This document shows, piece by piece, positions 12,929 through 23,200 of a DNA stretch of 64,000 nt; positions within the stretch are counted from its first letter, which is position 1, and every line of letters starts with the position of its first letter. The notes below the pieces were generated by a model that did not search any database, had not been told where the DNA came from, and saw only the letters and a program-made list of their open reading frames with translations. The stretch comes from Bacteroidaceae bacterium (lineage in GTDB: Bacteria; Bacteroidota; Bacteroidia; Bacteroidales; Bacteroidaceae), in assembly GCA_017555875.1 (NCBI GenBank), contig JAFZFN010000035.1, positions 1 through 64,000 on the forward strand, given 5' to 3'. The translations under genes and the position numbers were made by a program.

Positions 12929-15676
12929 ATGACAGCAAGGTTGCGCAGATACACCACATTACTAGTCGTTGCTATTGCATGTACGTTAGGCTCCTATGCT
13001 CAGCAAGCCACGACGGACAGCGATGTTGTCGTCTCCGACTCTGTCGCAACTGTCACCGCCCCTCTGGCCCCCGACACTCCCCTACTGACCGACTCCATTC
13101 CCAGCGACACCACCTCCAAGAAGCGCGATGACCTGGAGGCTCCCGTAGTGTATGAGTCACAAGACTCCATGGTGTGGTACAAGAACGGCAATGCCTACCT
13201 CTATGGCTCAGGCCAGGTCAACTACCAGCAGATAGAGCTCAAGGCCAACGAGATCACCATTGATCTGGAGACCTCCACCGTGTATGCCCAAGGCACCAAG
13301 GACACCTTAGGCACCGTCGTCGGTCGTCCCATCTTTGCCGATGGCAACACCCCCTATGAGTCGGAGACGATGAGCTACAACTTCAAGTCGCGCAAGGGCC
13401 TCATCAGCAATGTCACCACCCAGCAGGGTGAGGGCTACATGACCAGCAACACGGTCAAGAAGGGTGCAGGCGACGAGTTCTACATCCGCAACGGGCGCTA
13501 CACCACCTGTGAGGACCATGAGCACCCCCACTTCTACCTGTCACTCACGCGAGCCAAGATGCGCCCCAACCAAGATGTCGTCTTCGGTCCCGCCTACCTC
13601 GTCGTAGCCGACGTGCCCCTCCCTCTGGCCCTTCCCTTCGGCTTCTTCCCCTTCACCAAGGACTACTCATCGGGATTCATCATGCCCTCCTACGGTGACG
13701 AGCTTGAGAGAGGATTCTACCTGCGCGATGGTGGCTACTACTTTGCCATCAGCGACATGATGGACCTCAAGCTCACGGGTGAGATCTTCACCAAGGGTTC
13801 CTGGGGAGCGAGCGCCATATCCAACTACCGCAAGCGCTACAAGTACTCGGGCAACGTCAACCTCAGCTACATCGTCACCAAGAAGGGCGAGAAGAACATG
13901 CCCGACTACTCCGTGTCGAAGAACTTCAAGGTCGTGTGGAACCATCGTCAGGACCCCAAGGCCAACCCCAACCAGAACTTCTCGGCCAGCGTCAACTATG
14001 CCACGTCGAGCTTCGAGCGCAACAACCTCTCCAGCATGTACAACCCTGCCCTCACCTCGCAGAGCATACGTACCTCGAGTGTGAGCTACTCGCGCAGCTT
14101 CCCCGACCAGAAGCTCAACCTCTCGAGCTCCTTCAACATCTCGCAGAACATGCGCGACTCGACCCTCTCCCTCACCCTCCCCTCGCTCAACTGGTCGGTG
14201 AGCCGCATCTACCCCTTCAAGAAGAAGAAGGCCCGCGGCGAAGAGAAGTGGTATGAGAAGATCTCCTTCACCTACACAGGCTCGCTGAGCAACAGCATCA
14301 CGGCCAAGGAGAGCGAGATCCTCGACAAGAGCCTCATCAGGGACTGGCGCAACGGCATCAAGCACACCATCCCCGTCAGTGCCACCTTCACGGCATTCAA
14401 GTACATCAACATCACCCCCTCGCTCAACTACACCGAGCGGTGGTACAGCTACAAGGTGGACCGTTCGTGGGACGAGGAGCGCATGCGTGAGGTACGCGAC
14501 ACCACCTACGGGTTCAACCGCGTCTACAACTACAACCTCGCCATCAGTGCCAACACCAAGCTCTACGGATTCTACAAGCCCCTGATAGGCAAGAAGATCC
14601 AGATGATACGCCACGTCCTCACCCCCTCGGTGAGCTACACCCTGACCCCCGACTTCGGCCATTCGCGCTACGGCTACTACAAGTCCTACACCTACACCGA
14701 TGCCCAGGGAGAGGTGCGCACCGTCGACTACTCCCCCTACACGGGCTCCCTCTACGGAGTGCCAGGCAAGGGACGGTCGGGAAGCATCAGCCTCAACGTG
14801 TCCAACAACGTCGAGATGAAGGTCAACACCGACCGCGACTCCACAGGTGTGCGCAAGATAAGCCTCATCGACGAACTCGGTGGCAGCATCTCCTACAACA
14901 TGGCTGCCAAGACCAAGCCGTGGAGCAACCTCTCGACCCGCATCAGGCTCAAGCTCACCAAGAACTACACCTTCAGCCTCAACTCCGTGTGGGCCACCTA
15001 TGCCTATGAGTTCAACGAGAGCGGCCGTGTCATCGTGGGAGACCGCACAGAGTGGTCCTACGGACGCTTCGGACGCTTCCAGGGCATGAGCCAAAACTTC
15101 TCCTACACCTTCAACAACAACACCTTGCGCCAGTGGCAAGAGAAGCTCGACAAGCTCCTCCACCCCGCAGAGGAGACTGAGGGAGACGAGGAGGGAGACG
15201 ATGCCCCCACCGTGGCACAGAGTGCCCCTGGCAAACGTGGTAGTGCCGACCCCTCGGGCCGAGGAAAGCAAGATGCCAAGGTGGACGAAGACGGCTACAT
15301 GCCCTTCAACATCCCTTGGTCCTTCTCCGTATCGTACGGCATCACCATGCGCGAGAACACACGGGCCCAGATCAATGAGAAGAACATGCGCTACCCCTAT
15401 GAGCTGACGCAGAACATGAACTTCTCGGGCAACGTGAAGCTCTCAAACAAGTGGAACATCAACTTCTCCTCGGGCTGGGACTTTGTGGACAAGGAGCTCA
15501 CCACCACCACCATGAACATCACGCGCGACCTCCACTGCTTCAACATGTCGTGCGGCATCGTGCTCAAGCCCTACAAATCCTACAACTTCTCCATCCGTGC
15601 CAACTCCGCCATGCTGGCCGATGCCCTCAAGTATGACCAGCGCAGCAGTGCTGGAGGCAACATCGACTGGTACTAG
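12929..15676 (+). CDS. lptD: LptD-like outer-membrane LPS assembly protein
   Basis: This 915-residue protein inserts lipopolysaccharide into the outer leaflet of the outer membrane, working with LptE. A signal peptide (about 1-25) is followed by an OstA/LptA-like jellyroll (about 70-190; features include LYGSGQVNYQQIELKANEI and the PYESETMSYNFKSRKG stretch). A long beta-barrel, rich in alternating aromatic residues, fills the rest. The segment DVPLPLALPFGFFPF is characteristic of Bacteroidetes LptD. An acidic, Gly/Ser-rich insertion (about 750-785, near EETEGDEEGDD) probably forms an extracellular loop. A TAACTTCG box at 12902-12909 may be its -7 element. High codon bias creates long antisense open frames, which are not genes. 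Confidence 0.88.
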   Translation: MTARLRRYTTLLVVAIACTLGSYAQQATTDSDVVVSDSVATVTAPLAPDTPLLTDSIPSDTTSKKRDDLEAPVVYESQDSMVWYKNGNAYLYGSGQVNYQQIELKANEITIDLETSTVYAQGTKDTLGTVVGRPIFADGNTPYESETMSYNFKSRKGLISNVTTQQGEGYMTSNTVKKGAGDEFYIRNGRYTTCEDHEHPHFYLSLTRAKMRPNQDVVFGPAYLVVADVPLPLALPFGFFPFTKDYSSGFIMPSYGDELERGFYLRDGGYYFAISDMMDLKLTGEIFTKGSWGASAISNYRKRYKYSGNVNLSYIVTKKGEKNMPDYSVSKNFKVVWNHRQDPKANPNQNFSASVNYATSSFERNNLSSMYNPALTSQSIRTSSVSYSRSFPDQKLNLSSSFNISQNMRDSTLSLTLPSLNWSVSRIYPFKKKKARGEEKWYEKISFTYTGSLSNSITAKESEILDKSLIRDWRNGIKHTIPVSATFTAFKYINITPSLNYTERWYSYKVDRSWDEERMREVRDTTYGFNRVYNYNLAISANTKLYGFYKPLIGKKIQMIRHVLTPSVSYTLTPDFGHSRYGYYKSYTYTDAQGEVRTVDYSPYTGSLYGVPGKGRSGSISLNVSNNVEMKVNTDRDSTGVRKISLIDELGGSISYNMAAKTKPWSNLSTRIRLKLTKNYTFSLNSVWATYAYEFNESGRVIVGDRTEWSYGRFGRFQGMSQNFSYTFNNNTLRQWQEKLDKLLHPAEETEGDEEGDDAPTVAQSAPGKRGSADPSGRGKQDAKVDEDGYMPFNIPWSFSVSYGITMRENTRAQINEKNMRYPYELTQNMNFSGNVKLSNKWNINFSSGWDFVDKELTTTTMNITRDLHCFNMSCGIVLKPYKSYNFSIRANSAMLADALKYDQRSSAGGNIDWY

Positions 15677-15688
15677 TTCTTTTTAGAG

Positions 15689-15737
15689 GGAGTTAGAGGG
15701 AGATAAAGGAGTGAAGCGACTATCTCCCTCTAACTCC
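15689..15737. terminator. 17-bp perfect inverted repeat after lptD
   Basis: GGAGTTAGAGGGAGATA (15689-15705) and its exact reverse complement (15721-15737) enclose a 15-nt loop. No strong U run follows on either strand, so it may act as a stability hairpin or a Rho-assisted end for lptD. Confidence 0.5.
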
Positions 15738-15800
15738 ATTATAACTCCTCAAGAAAAACATCTCCCTCTCTCCAATACAAACCTCTCCCCTCAATCTCAC

Positions 15801-15835
15801 AAAAAGTATAAGGGAACACCACCGTGCCCCCTTAT
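15801..15835 (-). terminator. Intrinsic terminator of the lipoprotein gene (minus strand)
   Basis: On the minus strand, ATAAGGGGGCAC pairs with GTGTTCCCTTAT and is followed by ACTTTTTG. This is a stem plus U run, located 28 nt after the stop codon of the gene at 15863. Confidence 0.7.
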
Positions 15836-15862
15836 CAGTTATCGTCCAGTCAATCCCTCACG

Positions 15863-16714
15863 TCAACGTACCTGGATGACCATGTAGCGCGACACGCTCC
15901 AGAAGGCCTCGAAGTCGAGGATGTGGAGGGTGAGCAGCTTGTCGGCATCCTTGACAAACTCATACGACCCTGCGGGGTGTGTGGTGAGCAGCTGCGCATG
16001 CTTGGCATAGAGGGGGAACACGCTGTCGACACGGATGTCGATCTCGGTGAAGTAGTCCTTGTTGAAGTCTGCCGAGGCGAGCACCTTGCCACCCTTGATG
16101 ATGTGCTGCTCCTTGAGCTCTCTGGCTGTACCATACACGTACCATGCCGTGTGGAGCTGCACCACCTGCTGCTCTATCACCTCCTGCTGCGCATCGGTCA
16201 CCTGCTGCAGGGTGTTCACGTCGCCTGTGAGTATGGCCACTGCATTGTCGAGTTCGGCTATGCGGATGTTCTTCTGTGCCAGTTCCTCATGTAGGGCTGC
16301 TATGCTGGCCACCTTGGCATCGAGCTCCTTCTGTAGGTTGGCGAGTATCTTACGTAGGTTGGCTGTCTCGGCACCTCCTGCCTTGAGCTTCTTCTCCAGC
16401 TTCTCTATCTGCTGACGGTTCTCCTCCATCTTCTGCTGGATGAAGAGGATGTCGTCTCTCATGCGTTGTGCATCGGTGATGCCCTCACCATCGTGTGTCT
16501 GTATGCTCACACGGCCCTCTGCCTCATTGATGGCCTGGAACCCCTCCTGGATGTCGGCAATGGCCTGCATCGCCTGGTCCAGTGCGGCATTCTTCTCCGA
16601 GAGTGCCAGAGAGAGTGAGTCGTTCTTGGCGGTGAGCTCCTGTTCACGTTTGGTCTGAAACTCGCAGCTGGCGAGTACTGAGGCACAGAGTGCCATGCAT
16701 AGAATCTTTTTCAT
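15863..16714 (-). CDS. Coiled-coil lipoprotein of unknown function
   Basis: This 283-residue protein begins MKKILCMALCASVLASCEFQ, a lipobox signal peptide with Cys16 as the likely lipidated residue. A long charged coiled coil (about 20-170) follows, then a globular C-terminal part (about 175-275) with no motif that I recognise. The longer open frame starting at 16777 lacks a signal sequence and overlaps the nfo gene, so the start at 16714 is preferred. It lies 23 nt downstream of nfo and is probably cotranscribed. Similar proteins are common in Bacteroidales; a function is not known to me. Confidence 0.8.
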   Translation of the reverse strand: MKKILCMALCASVLASCEFQTKREQELTAKNDSLSLALSEKNAALDQAMQAIADIQEGFQAINEAEGRVSIQTHDGEGITDAQRMRDDILFIQQKMEENRQQIEKLEKKLKAGGAETANLRKILANLQKELDAKVASIAALHEELAQKNIRIAELDNAVAILTGDVNTLQQVTDAQQEVIEQQVVQLHTAWYVYGTARELKEQHIIKGGKVLASADFNKDYFTEIDIRVDSVFPLYAKHAQLLTTHPAGSYEFVKDADKLLTLHILDFEAFWSVSRYMVIQVR

Positions 16715-16737
16715 ATGGTAAAAATGTGTTGATTGGA

Positions 16738-17571
16738 TTATTCGAAACTCTTTAGTAACTGTATCTCCTCGGCCCATCGGCTCTCGTCGGGAGTCTCGAG
16801 GATGAGGGGTATGTCATCGAACCGTGGGTCCTGCATGAAGCGCTTGAAGAAGTCCATGCCCAGCAGTCCCAGTCCTATGCTCTCGTGACGGTCTACACGC
16901 GATCCGAGTGCCTTCTTGGTGTCGTTGAGGTGTATGCCCCTCAGGTACTCGAAGCCTACGACCTCGGCAAACTCTGTCCACACGGCATCGTAGTTGTCGC
17001 GTATGTCATAGCCTGCCGAATAGGTGTGGCAGGTATCGAGACACACTCCCACACGGCTCTTGTCGTCCACCTGGGCAATGATCTCGGCCAGATGGTAGAA
17101 GGAGAATCCCATGTTGCTCCCTTGCCCAGCAGTGTTCTCTATCACAGCCGTCACTCCACGGGTCTTGTCGAGGGCTATGTTGATGCTCTCAGCAATACGT
17201 GCCAGACACTCCTCCTTGCTGAACTCATTAAGGTGGCTGCCAGGGTGGAAGTTGAGCATCGTGAGTCCCAACTGTTCGCAGCGGTGCATCTCGTCGTAGA
17301 AGGCTGCTCTCGACTTCTCCAGTCCCTCCTCGTGTGGGTGGCCGAGGTTGATGAGGTAGCTGTCGTGGGGGAGGATGTAGCGTGGGTCATACCCATACTC
17401 CCTGCACCGCTCCTTGAAGAGTGTGATGCTCTCCTCACTCAGGGGCTTCGACACCCATTGGCGTTGGTTACGGGTAAACAGGGCAAAGGCAGTGGCCCCT
17501 ATCTCGTGAGCATTGGCAGGGGCATATTCGACGCCTCCCGAGGCTGATACGTGTGGTCCTATGTACTTCAT
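16738..17571 (-). CDS. nfo: Endonuclease IV (AP endonuclease)
   Basis: This 277-residue apurinic/apyrimidinic endonuclease makes the 5' incision at abasic sites in base excision repair, using three zinc ions in a TIM barrel. Family motifs run from start to end: [46 protein letters not shown] and [17 protein letters not shown]. These supply the His, Glu and Asp metal ligands. Length matches the usual 275-285 residues. The coiled-coil lipoprotein gene follows on the same strand. Confidence 0.93.
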   Translation of the reverse strand: MKYIGPHVSASGGVEYAPANAHEIGATAFALFTRNQRQWVSKPLSEESITLFKERCREYGYDPRYILPHDSYLINLGHPHEEGLEKSRAAFYDEMHRCEQLGLTMLNFHPGSHLNEFSKEECLARIAESINIALDKTRGVTAVIENTAGQGSNMGFSFYHLAEIIAQVDDKSRVGVCLDTCHTYSAGYDIRDNYDAVWTEFAEVVGFEYLRGIHLNDTKKALGSRVDRHESIGLGLLGMDFFKRFMQDPRFDDIPLILETPDESRWAEEIQLLKSFE

Positions 17572-17655
17572 AATCTATGCGCTTGGTCTTTAAGCAATGG
17601 GGGAGGCATGTGGGATTTTCGCTCCTTCTCGGCCCCCAATCATCGCGGTTTACTG

Positions 17656-17663
17656 CAAAGTTA
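17656..17663 (-). promoter_or_regulatory. Possible -7 box for nfo
   Basis: TAACTTTG on the minus strand fits TAnnTTTG and would give a leader of roughly 75-80 nt before the nfo ATG. No -33 TTTG lies at the right distance. Confidence 0.4.
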
Positions 17664-17672
17664 CAAAATATA

Positions 17673-17704
17673 TTTGCACGAATGTCATATTATAAGTATT
17701 TTTG
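17673..17704 (+). promoter_or_regulatory. Promoter of dsbD
   Basis: TTTG (17673-17676) and TATTTTTG (17697-17704) are separated by 20 bp, and the ATG follows 22 nt after the -7 box. This is a full Bacteroidetes consensus. Confidence 0.7.
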
Positions 17705-17726
17705 CATAAAATTTAACTTAGGATAA

Positions 17727-19826
17727 ATGAAATCAATGACTAAACGTATGAGTGCGCTGTTGTCGCTACTGTGTGTGGCGATGATGGCAATGGCACAGAT
17801 CCATGAGCCCATCCAGTGTGAGACCTCATGGAAGATGGTAGGCGACGATGTCGCCGAGTTGCGCATCACAGCCAAGATAGAGGCAGGCTGGCATGTCTAC
17901 TCCACCGAGCTCGAAGATGGCCCCACGGCTGCTGTGCTCGAGGTGGAGACACTCGATGGTGCCCGTCTCGAGGGCAAGCTCACCTTCGAGGGCAAGGAGA
18001 TAGCCAAGTATGACGAGATGTTTGGCATGGATGTACGCTACTTCGAGAACGAGGTGACCTTCGTGCAGCGCTTCATCATCGAGAAGGAGAACAGCAAGGT
18101 GCAGGGCTACTTCCAGTATGGAGCCTGCAACGACGAGAACTGTCTGCCCCCCACAAACGTGGAGTTCAGCTACACGGCAAGCCCCATCGTCAAGGCACAG
18201 ACCCCCGTCAAGGAGACACCCGCTGCCCCTGTCGTGAAGCCCACCCCCAAGCCTGCTGCTAAGCCTGCTCCTGTAGTCGAGAAGGCAGCTGAACCTGCAG
18301 CTGAAATCTCTGAGAACTCTGAGAGCCCTGAGAGCTCTGAGTCATCTGAAATCGAGACTGAGCCCACTCCCCAACCCACCAGCCCCTTCGGCGCCCTCTG
18401 GGAGCCTGTCATCGAGGAGCTGGGTCAGCCCAAGGGTACGGCCGACACTGCCAACCAGTCACTCTGGGCCATCTTCCTGCTCGGCTTGGCTGGTGGACTC
18501 GTAGCCCTCGTCACCCCCTGCGTGTGGCCCATCATACCCATGACGGTGAGCTTCTTCCTCAAGCGCAGTGGCGACAAGAAGAAAGGTCGTCGCGATGCCT
18601 ATATATATGGTATATCCATTGTTGTGATTTACGTGCTGCTGGGTCTGCTCGTGACTCTCATCTTCGGAGCATCGGCCCTCAACGCACTCTCCACGGCAGC
18701 CATCCCCAACCTCTTCTTCTTCCTCCTCCTCGTGGTGTTTGCCATGTCATTCATGGGAGCCTTTGAGCTCACCCTGCCCGAGAAGTGGACCACCGCTGTC
18801 GATGGCAAGGCCGAGAAGACAGGTGGCCTGCTCGGCATCTTCCTCATGGCCTTCACCCTCACACTCGTGTCATTCTCATGCACAGGCCCCATCATCGGCT
18901 TCCTCCTCGTCGAGGTATCCACCACGGGCAATATACTCGCCCCCACGATCGGTATGCTGGGCTTCTCCATTGCCTTGGCATTGCCCTTCACCCTGTTTGC
19001 CATCTTCCCCGCATGGCTCAAGGCAGCCCCCAAGAGTGGTGGTTGGATGAACACCGTGAAGGTCGTGCTGGCCTTCGTGGAGCTTGCCTTTGCACTCAAG
19101 TTCCTCTCTGTGGCCGACCTCGCCTATGGCTGGCACATCCTCGACCGTGAGACCTTCCTCGCCCTCTGGATAGCCCTTGCCACACTGCTCGGAGCCTACC
19201 TGATGAAGTGGATCCAGTTCCCCCACGACGATGATGACGACCGCAAGGTAGCCGTTCCCCGTTTCATGCTAGGCCTCATCTCCTTCGCCTTTGCCATCTA
19301 CATGGTACCTGGTCTCTGGGGTGCTCCCTGCAAGGCCATCAGCGCCTTCTCACCCCCTATGAGCACACAGGACTTCAACCTCTATGAGCAGGAGCTCCAC
19401 CCCCAGTCCATGGACTACGACCAGGGTATGGCCCTTGCACGTCAGCAGGGCAAGCCCGTCATGCTCGACTTCAGTGGCTATGGCTGTGTCAACTGCCGTG
19501 AGATGGAGCAGTCTGTGCTGGCCGACGAGAAGGTCATCGACCTCATCAGCAACGACTATGTGCTCATCAGCCTCTATGTGGACGACAAGACCCCGCTGTC
19601 TGAACCCATCCGCCTCACTGAGAATGGCAAGGATGTAGTCCTGCGCACCATCGGTGACAAGTGGAGCTACCTACAGCGTACCAAGTTTGGTGCCAATGCC
19701 CAACCCTTCTACGTGCTGCTTGATGGCGAGGGTCATCCCCTCACTACCTCGCGCTCCTATGATGAGGACATCGACGCCTACGTCAAGTTCCTCGAAGAGG
19801 GATTGGCAGAATATGCCCGCCGCTAA
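17727..19826 (+). CDS. dsbD: DsbD-like thiol:disulfide interchange protein
   Basis: This 699-residue protein carries reducing power from cytoplasmic thioredoxin across the inner membrane. A signal peptide (about 1-24) leads to an N-terminal DsbD-alpha domain with the redox pair in ACNDENCLPP. A Pro/Ala/Lys and Glu/Ser-rich linker (about 158-220) follows. An eight-helix membrane domain (about 245-520) holds the conserved cysteines in TPCVWPIIP and SFSCTGPIIG. The C-terminal thioredoxin-like domain has Cys587-Val-Asn-Cys590 in GYGCVNCREME. The domain order is that of complete DsbD. The repetitive linker is longer than usual and may vary between strains. Confidence 0.9.
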   Translation: MKSMTKRMSALLSLLCVAMMAMAQIHEPIQCETSWKMVGDDVAELRITAKIEAGWHVYSTELEDGPTAAVLEVETLDGARLEGKLTFEGKEIAKYDEMFGMDVRYFENEVTFVQRFIIEKENSKVQGYFQYGACNDENCLPPTNVEFSYTASPIVKAQTPVKETPAAPVVKPTPKPAAKPAPVVEKAAEPAAEISENSESPESSESSEIETEPTPQPTSPFGALWEPVIEELGQPKGTADTANQSLWAIFLLGLAGGLVALVTPCVWPIIPMTVSFFLKRSGDKKKGRRDAYIYGISIVVIYVLLGLLVTLIFGASALNALSTAAIPNLFFFLLLVVFAMSFMGAFELTLPEKWTTAVDGKAEKTGGLLGIFLMAFTLTLVSFSCTGPIIGFLLVEVSTTGNILAPTIGMLGFSIALALPFTLFAIFPAWLKAAPKSGGWMNTVKVVLAFVELAFALKFLSVADLAYGWHILDRETFLALWIALATLLGAYLMKWIQFPHDDDDDRKVAVPRFMLGLISFAFAIYMVPGLWGAPCKAISAFSPPMSTQDFNLYEQELHPQSMDYDQGMALARQQGKPVMLDFSGYGCVNCREMEQSVLADEKVIDLISNDYVLISLYVDDKTPLSEPIRLTENGKDVVLRTIGDKWSYLQRTKFGANAQPFYVLLDGEGHPLTTSRSYDEDIDAYVKFLEEGLAEYARR

Positions 19827-19865
19827 TCATGTGGCATAGCAAATAGCTAAACTCAAAAAGAATAA

Positions 19866-19897
19866 GGGACATCCCGTGTGGGGTGTCCCTTTTTTTT
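19866..19897 (+). terminator. Intrinsic terminator of dsbD
   Basis: GGGACATCCC, a four-base loop and GGGGTGTCCC are followed directly by eight T residues. It lies 40 nt after the dsbD stop codon. Confidence 0.9.
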
Positions 19898-20125
19898 GGA
19901 GGATGAATATTATTATGGATAAATGGAGTAAAAAGGAAATATGGGGAAATAAAAGCAACACCTTGTCAGCGGTGTAAGATTCAGCCTTGGCACTTAAGCG
20001 CAATCCTCAGGAGAACTAAAGTCCTCTTTGTCGCAATAGACGCCTTCATATCACGTAGACCCCAAGCGCGAAGCGCTATCTCTCTTTCTCACCTACCCCC
20101 CCCTAAAACTATTGCCATAAACAAA

Positions 20126-20155
20126 GTAGGGCAGCCCCCGACGGAGCCGCCCTAC
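20126..20155 (-). terminator. GC-rich hairpin downstream of the papain-like protease gene
   Basis: GTAGGGC and GCCCTAC close a 30-nt stem that also pairs internally (GGCTCCG with CGGGGGC). On the minus strand it is followed by TTTGTTTATGG, so it may terminate the 1509-residue protease transcript. The remainder of 19898-20252 shows no gene other than the tail-like duplication at 20178-20220. Confidence 0.5.
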
Positions 20156-20177
20156 GTACATTACTGCAGTCTCTACA

Positions 20178-20271
20178 CTCACTTAATCACAACCTTGACT
20201 TCGTCGAGCTTGTTCACGCTCGGCATAATCAAAGCAAGCTTTGCTTCTGTTCTCACTTAACCACAACCTTG
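20178..20271 (-). repeat. Duplicated 3'-terminal coding segment (vestige of a second sorting tail)
   Basis: CTCACTTAATCACAACCTTG (20178-20197) matches CTCACTTAACCACAACCTTG (20252-20271) at 19 of 20 positions. The second copy is the end of the protease gene. Read on the minus strand, the first copy encodes NKLDEVKVVIK followed by a stop, closely similar to the protease end GRKVVVK. It appears to be the leftover 3' end of a related gene. Confidence 0.6.
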
Positions 20272-23200
20272 CGGCCATCGATGATGTAGATGCCAGGAGC
20301 AAGGCCTTCGGTTTGGTTGCTATCGGCTCTGAGCTGACGGCCCATGAGGTCGTAGATGCCCTTGGGAGCAACGACATCGACAGCCACTGACTCGATACCA
20401 CCAGGGATGTTCTCGGTCTCGCCATAGACCACTGCCTGACTCTTGGTGAGGATGAATCGCTGCAATGTCAAGCAAGACTCTCCGCTCATGTTCACCACGA
20501 GACCGATGCTAACGGTGGTCTCCTCCTCCAACAAGAAAGAGACGCTGTTGCTGCTCATCACACCCTTAGGCTTCATGGCTGCATAGCTGATAGCCTCATC
20601 CAGGTCCTCGGTATTGGGCAGACCCTTGCCCTGAGCAGCCACGAGGTATGACTGTCCGCACTGACCCTCAAAAGAGCCATATTCGGCAATGAAGGTATAG
20701 AACCCTGCAGGCAGAGTGATAGTCTGGTAGGCCTTGTGGTCATTGATGGTCGTAGCAAATCCGTCCCAACCAGTGGTCACGGTGAAGCAGCTGCTCTTAC
20801 CGCGGTCCACGTGAGCACCAGTGATGATGTCACCATTGGTCACCGTGTTCTCAAGTGTCCACCCAAAGAGGCTGAAGGTACGCGTCGGGAGGTTGGGGTT
20901 GATACACTTGTTATTGTCACTGAACGACTTGGTATAGTTGGAGAGATACTTGTCGGTCACATCCTCGGTCTTTCCGCTACCAATGCAGAACACACCCTTC
21001 GAGAGACCCCAAGCATCACCGTCGGGGCCAAATGAAGTGCGCACACCATGGTTGGCATTTGAGGTGGCATCCTGCACATCGCCTCCGCTCTGGTTGAAGT
21101 TATAGTAGAGCACGAGGCCATTCTCCTTCTCAGCCTTGGCCACATCCTCGATGGGGGCATTGGCATAGGCTATCACCTGCTCATACGACAGAGCCTTGCT
21201 CCATACGCGCACCTCATCGATGCTACCAGTGAAGGGGAACTTGGCTCCACCGATACGGAACTCGGCAAGTTCAGGAAGCGCACCCGACAAGGGACGTGTG
21301 GTGTTGAGCAAGCCATCGCGATAGAAATAAGCCTTGCCTCCATCTAATACCACAGCATAGTGATGCCACTCACCAGGCACGACGTAGTTGGCTGCCGACG
21401 CTGCACTCTTCTCACCCATAAGGATCTGCATCTTGCCTCCGCCCATAGTGTTGATAAGCAGGGTGTTCTCAGCATCACCGATACCGTTGATATTGTCTGA
21501 GGGCCACTCGCTGTTCATCCACCACTCGATGGTAAATGCCTTCGCACCTGCAGTGAGAGGCACCTTGGTGGCCGTCACAGCAGCATCATGATTAGAGAAG
21601 CGCAATCCGTTCTTACTGTCGGCATTGGTCACGATGAGAGCACGCTCACGTACCATGCGGTCAGAGCCAGAGTTGTTGGTCACATCCAAAGCCACGTCAT
21701 ACACACCAGGCTGATCGATAGTGATGCTCTCCACGTCGGCATAGACAACGTAGTTGATGCCACCACTGGTGATGGTCCACCTTCTGGTGAGCGGGGTATA
21801 TTTACTCATGTCATTGAGCTTCACCTCCTCACCCTTGAGCACCACGGCAGGATCAATGCTGAAGTCGGCCTTGGGAGCCACCTCGTCCACCTCGACAGTC
21901 TGTGTCTTGCTGGCCTTGGTGCCGTCGGGAGCAGTCACGGTGAGTGTCACCTTGTGCTGACCCTTTGACTGCCAACTGGTGGCCACACTGGGCGATGCTG
22001 CAGTGGGTTTGTCGGCACCAGGCATGCTCCATTCATAGAGGTATCCCACACGTGCGTCTGTAGCATGTAGGGTCACACGTTCACCTGCAGGAACCTTTTC
22101 GGCAGTCATGGTGAACGATGCATCGGGAGCAGGTGCAGCCTCGATGGTGATATCCAATGTAGCCGTAGCAGTGCTGCCATCATGTGCAGTGGCAGTCACA
22201 CTCACGGTGTGGGTACCAGCCTTGGCAAAGGTGAGGGTCGGACTGGCCACGTTGAGGTTCTCGACACCTGCACCTGCAGCTGTCCATGAGAGCTTGTCCA
22301 CCGTCTCACTATATGTAACGGCGAGGGCTACGGGGATGCCAGCATACAATGTACCCGTAGGTGCATCGATGCTCACGGTGGGAGCACCAGTAGGTGCAGT
22401 CAGCTCTGTCAGGTCCTCAGTCACAGAGGTGTAGTTAGCACCCTGCAGTGTAGCATGATGTCCACCCACGCAGTCACGCATGCGGACATTGCCCTCGGCA
22501 TCAGTAAAGAGGTCGCCCTTCAGGTAGGCAATGAGCCCCTGAGGCATGGTGTTGCCCGAGAACTCGGTATATCTGTTCGCCTTGATCTGTTCCTTGGTGC
22601 GTGCTGTGCTCCAGATACGGATCTCGTCATACACTGCATCCTGAGCATTGTTGTTGCCCGAGCTAGACGAGAACACGAGGTCACCAAATCCGCCCAAGCC
22701 ATTGTAGGTCTTCGACACATAGCTACCGCGGTTCACACCATTGAGGTAGGTGACCATCTTGCTGCCATCCACCACGATAGCCACGTGCATCCATTGGCCA
22801 GGCTTCAGTGCAGTGACGGTGCTCGTATTGTAACGGTTCGAGGTGTCCCATCCCATGGTGTACTGTCCTGTCGAATTGGCATGAGCCATGAATGAGCCCC
22901 ATCCAGGACCGACAGCCTGATTATAGCTGGCTACAGTGGTAGGCTTGATCCAGTACTCGATAGTCGCCTGCTGATACTTATTGGCAAACACGCCAGGGAT
23001 AGTGAAGCCAGCCTTTGCGAAATCAACACCCGTATTGGGGTCCGATGCAGCCACAGGAGTACTCACGGTCTCCATGGCAGACTCATTGCCATCTTCGTAG
23101 ACAGCAGCCACACCATACTGGCTCACATTCTCCTGCGCCTCGGGAGTGTAGGTCAAGGTCGTACCAGATAGCTCAGCCACGGCAACACCATCGGCATAGA

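Noticed and set aside
13667..15271. A 534-codon open frame antisense to lptD
   Set aside because: Its Val/Gly/Glu/Leu-rich composition is the reverse of the strongly biased lptD codons, and it has no domain. It is a shadow.
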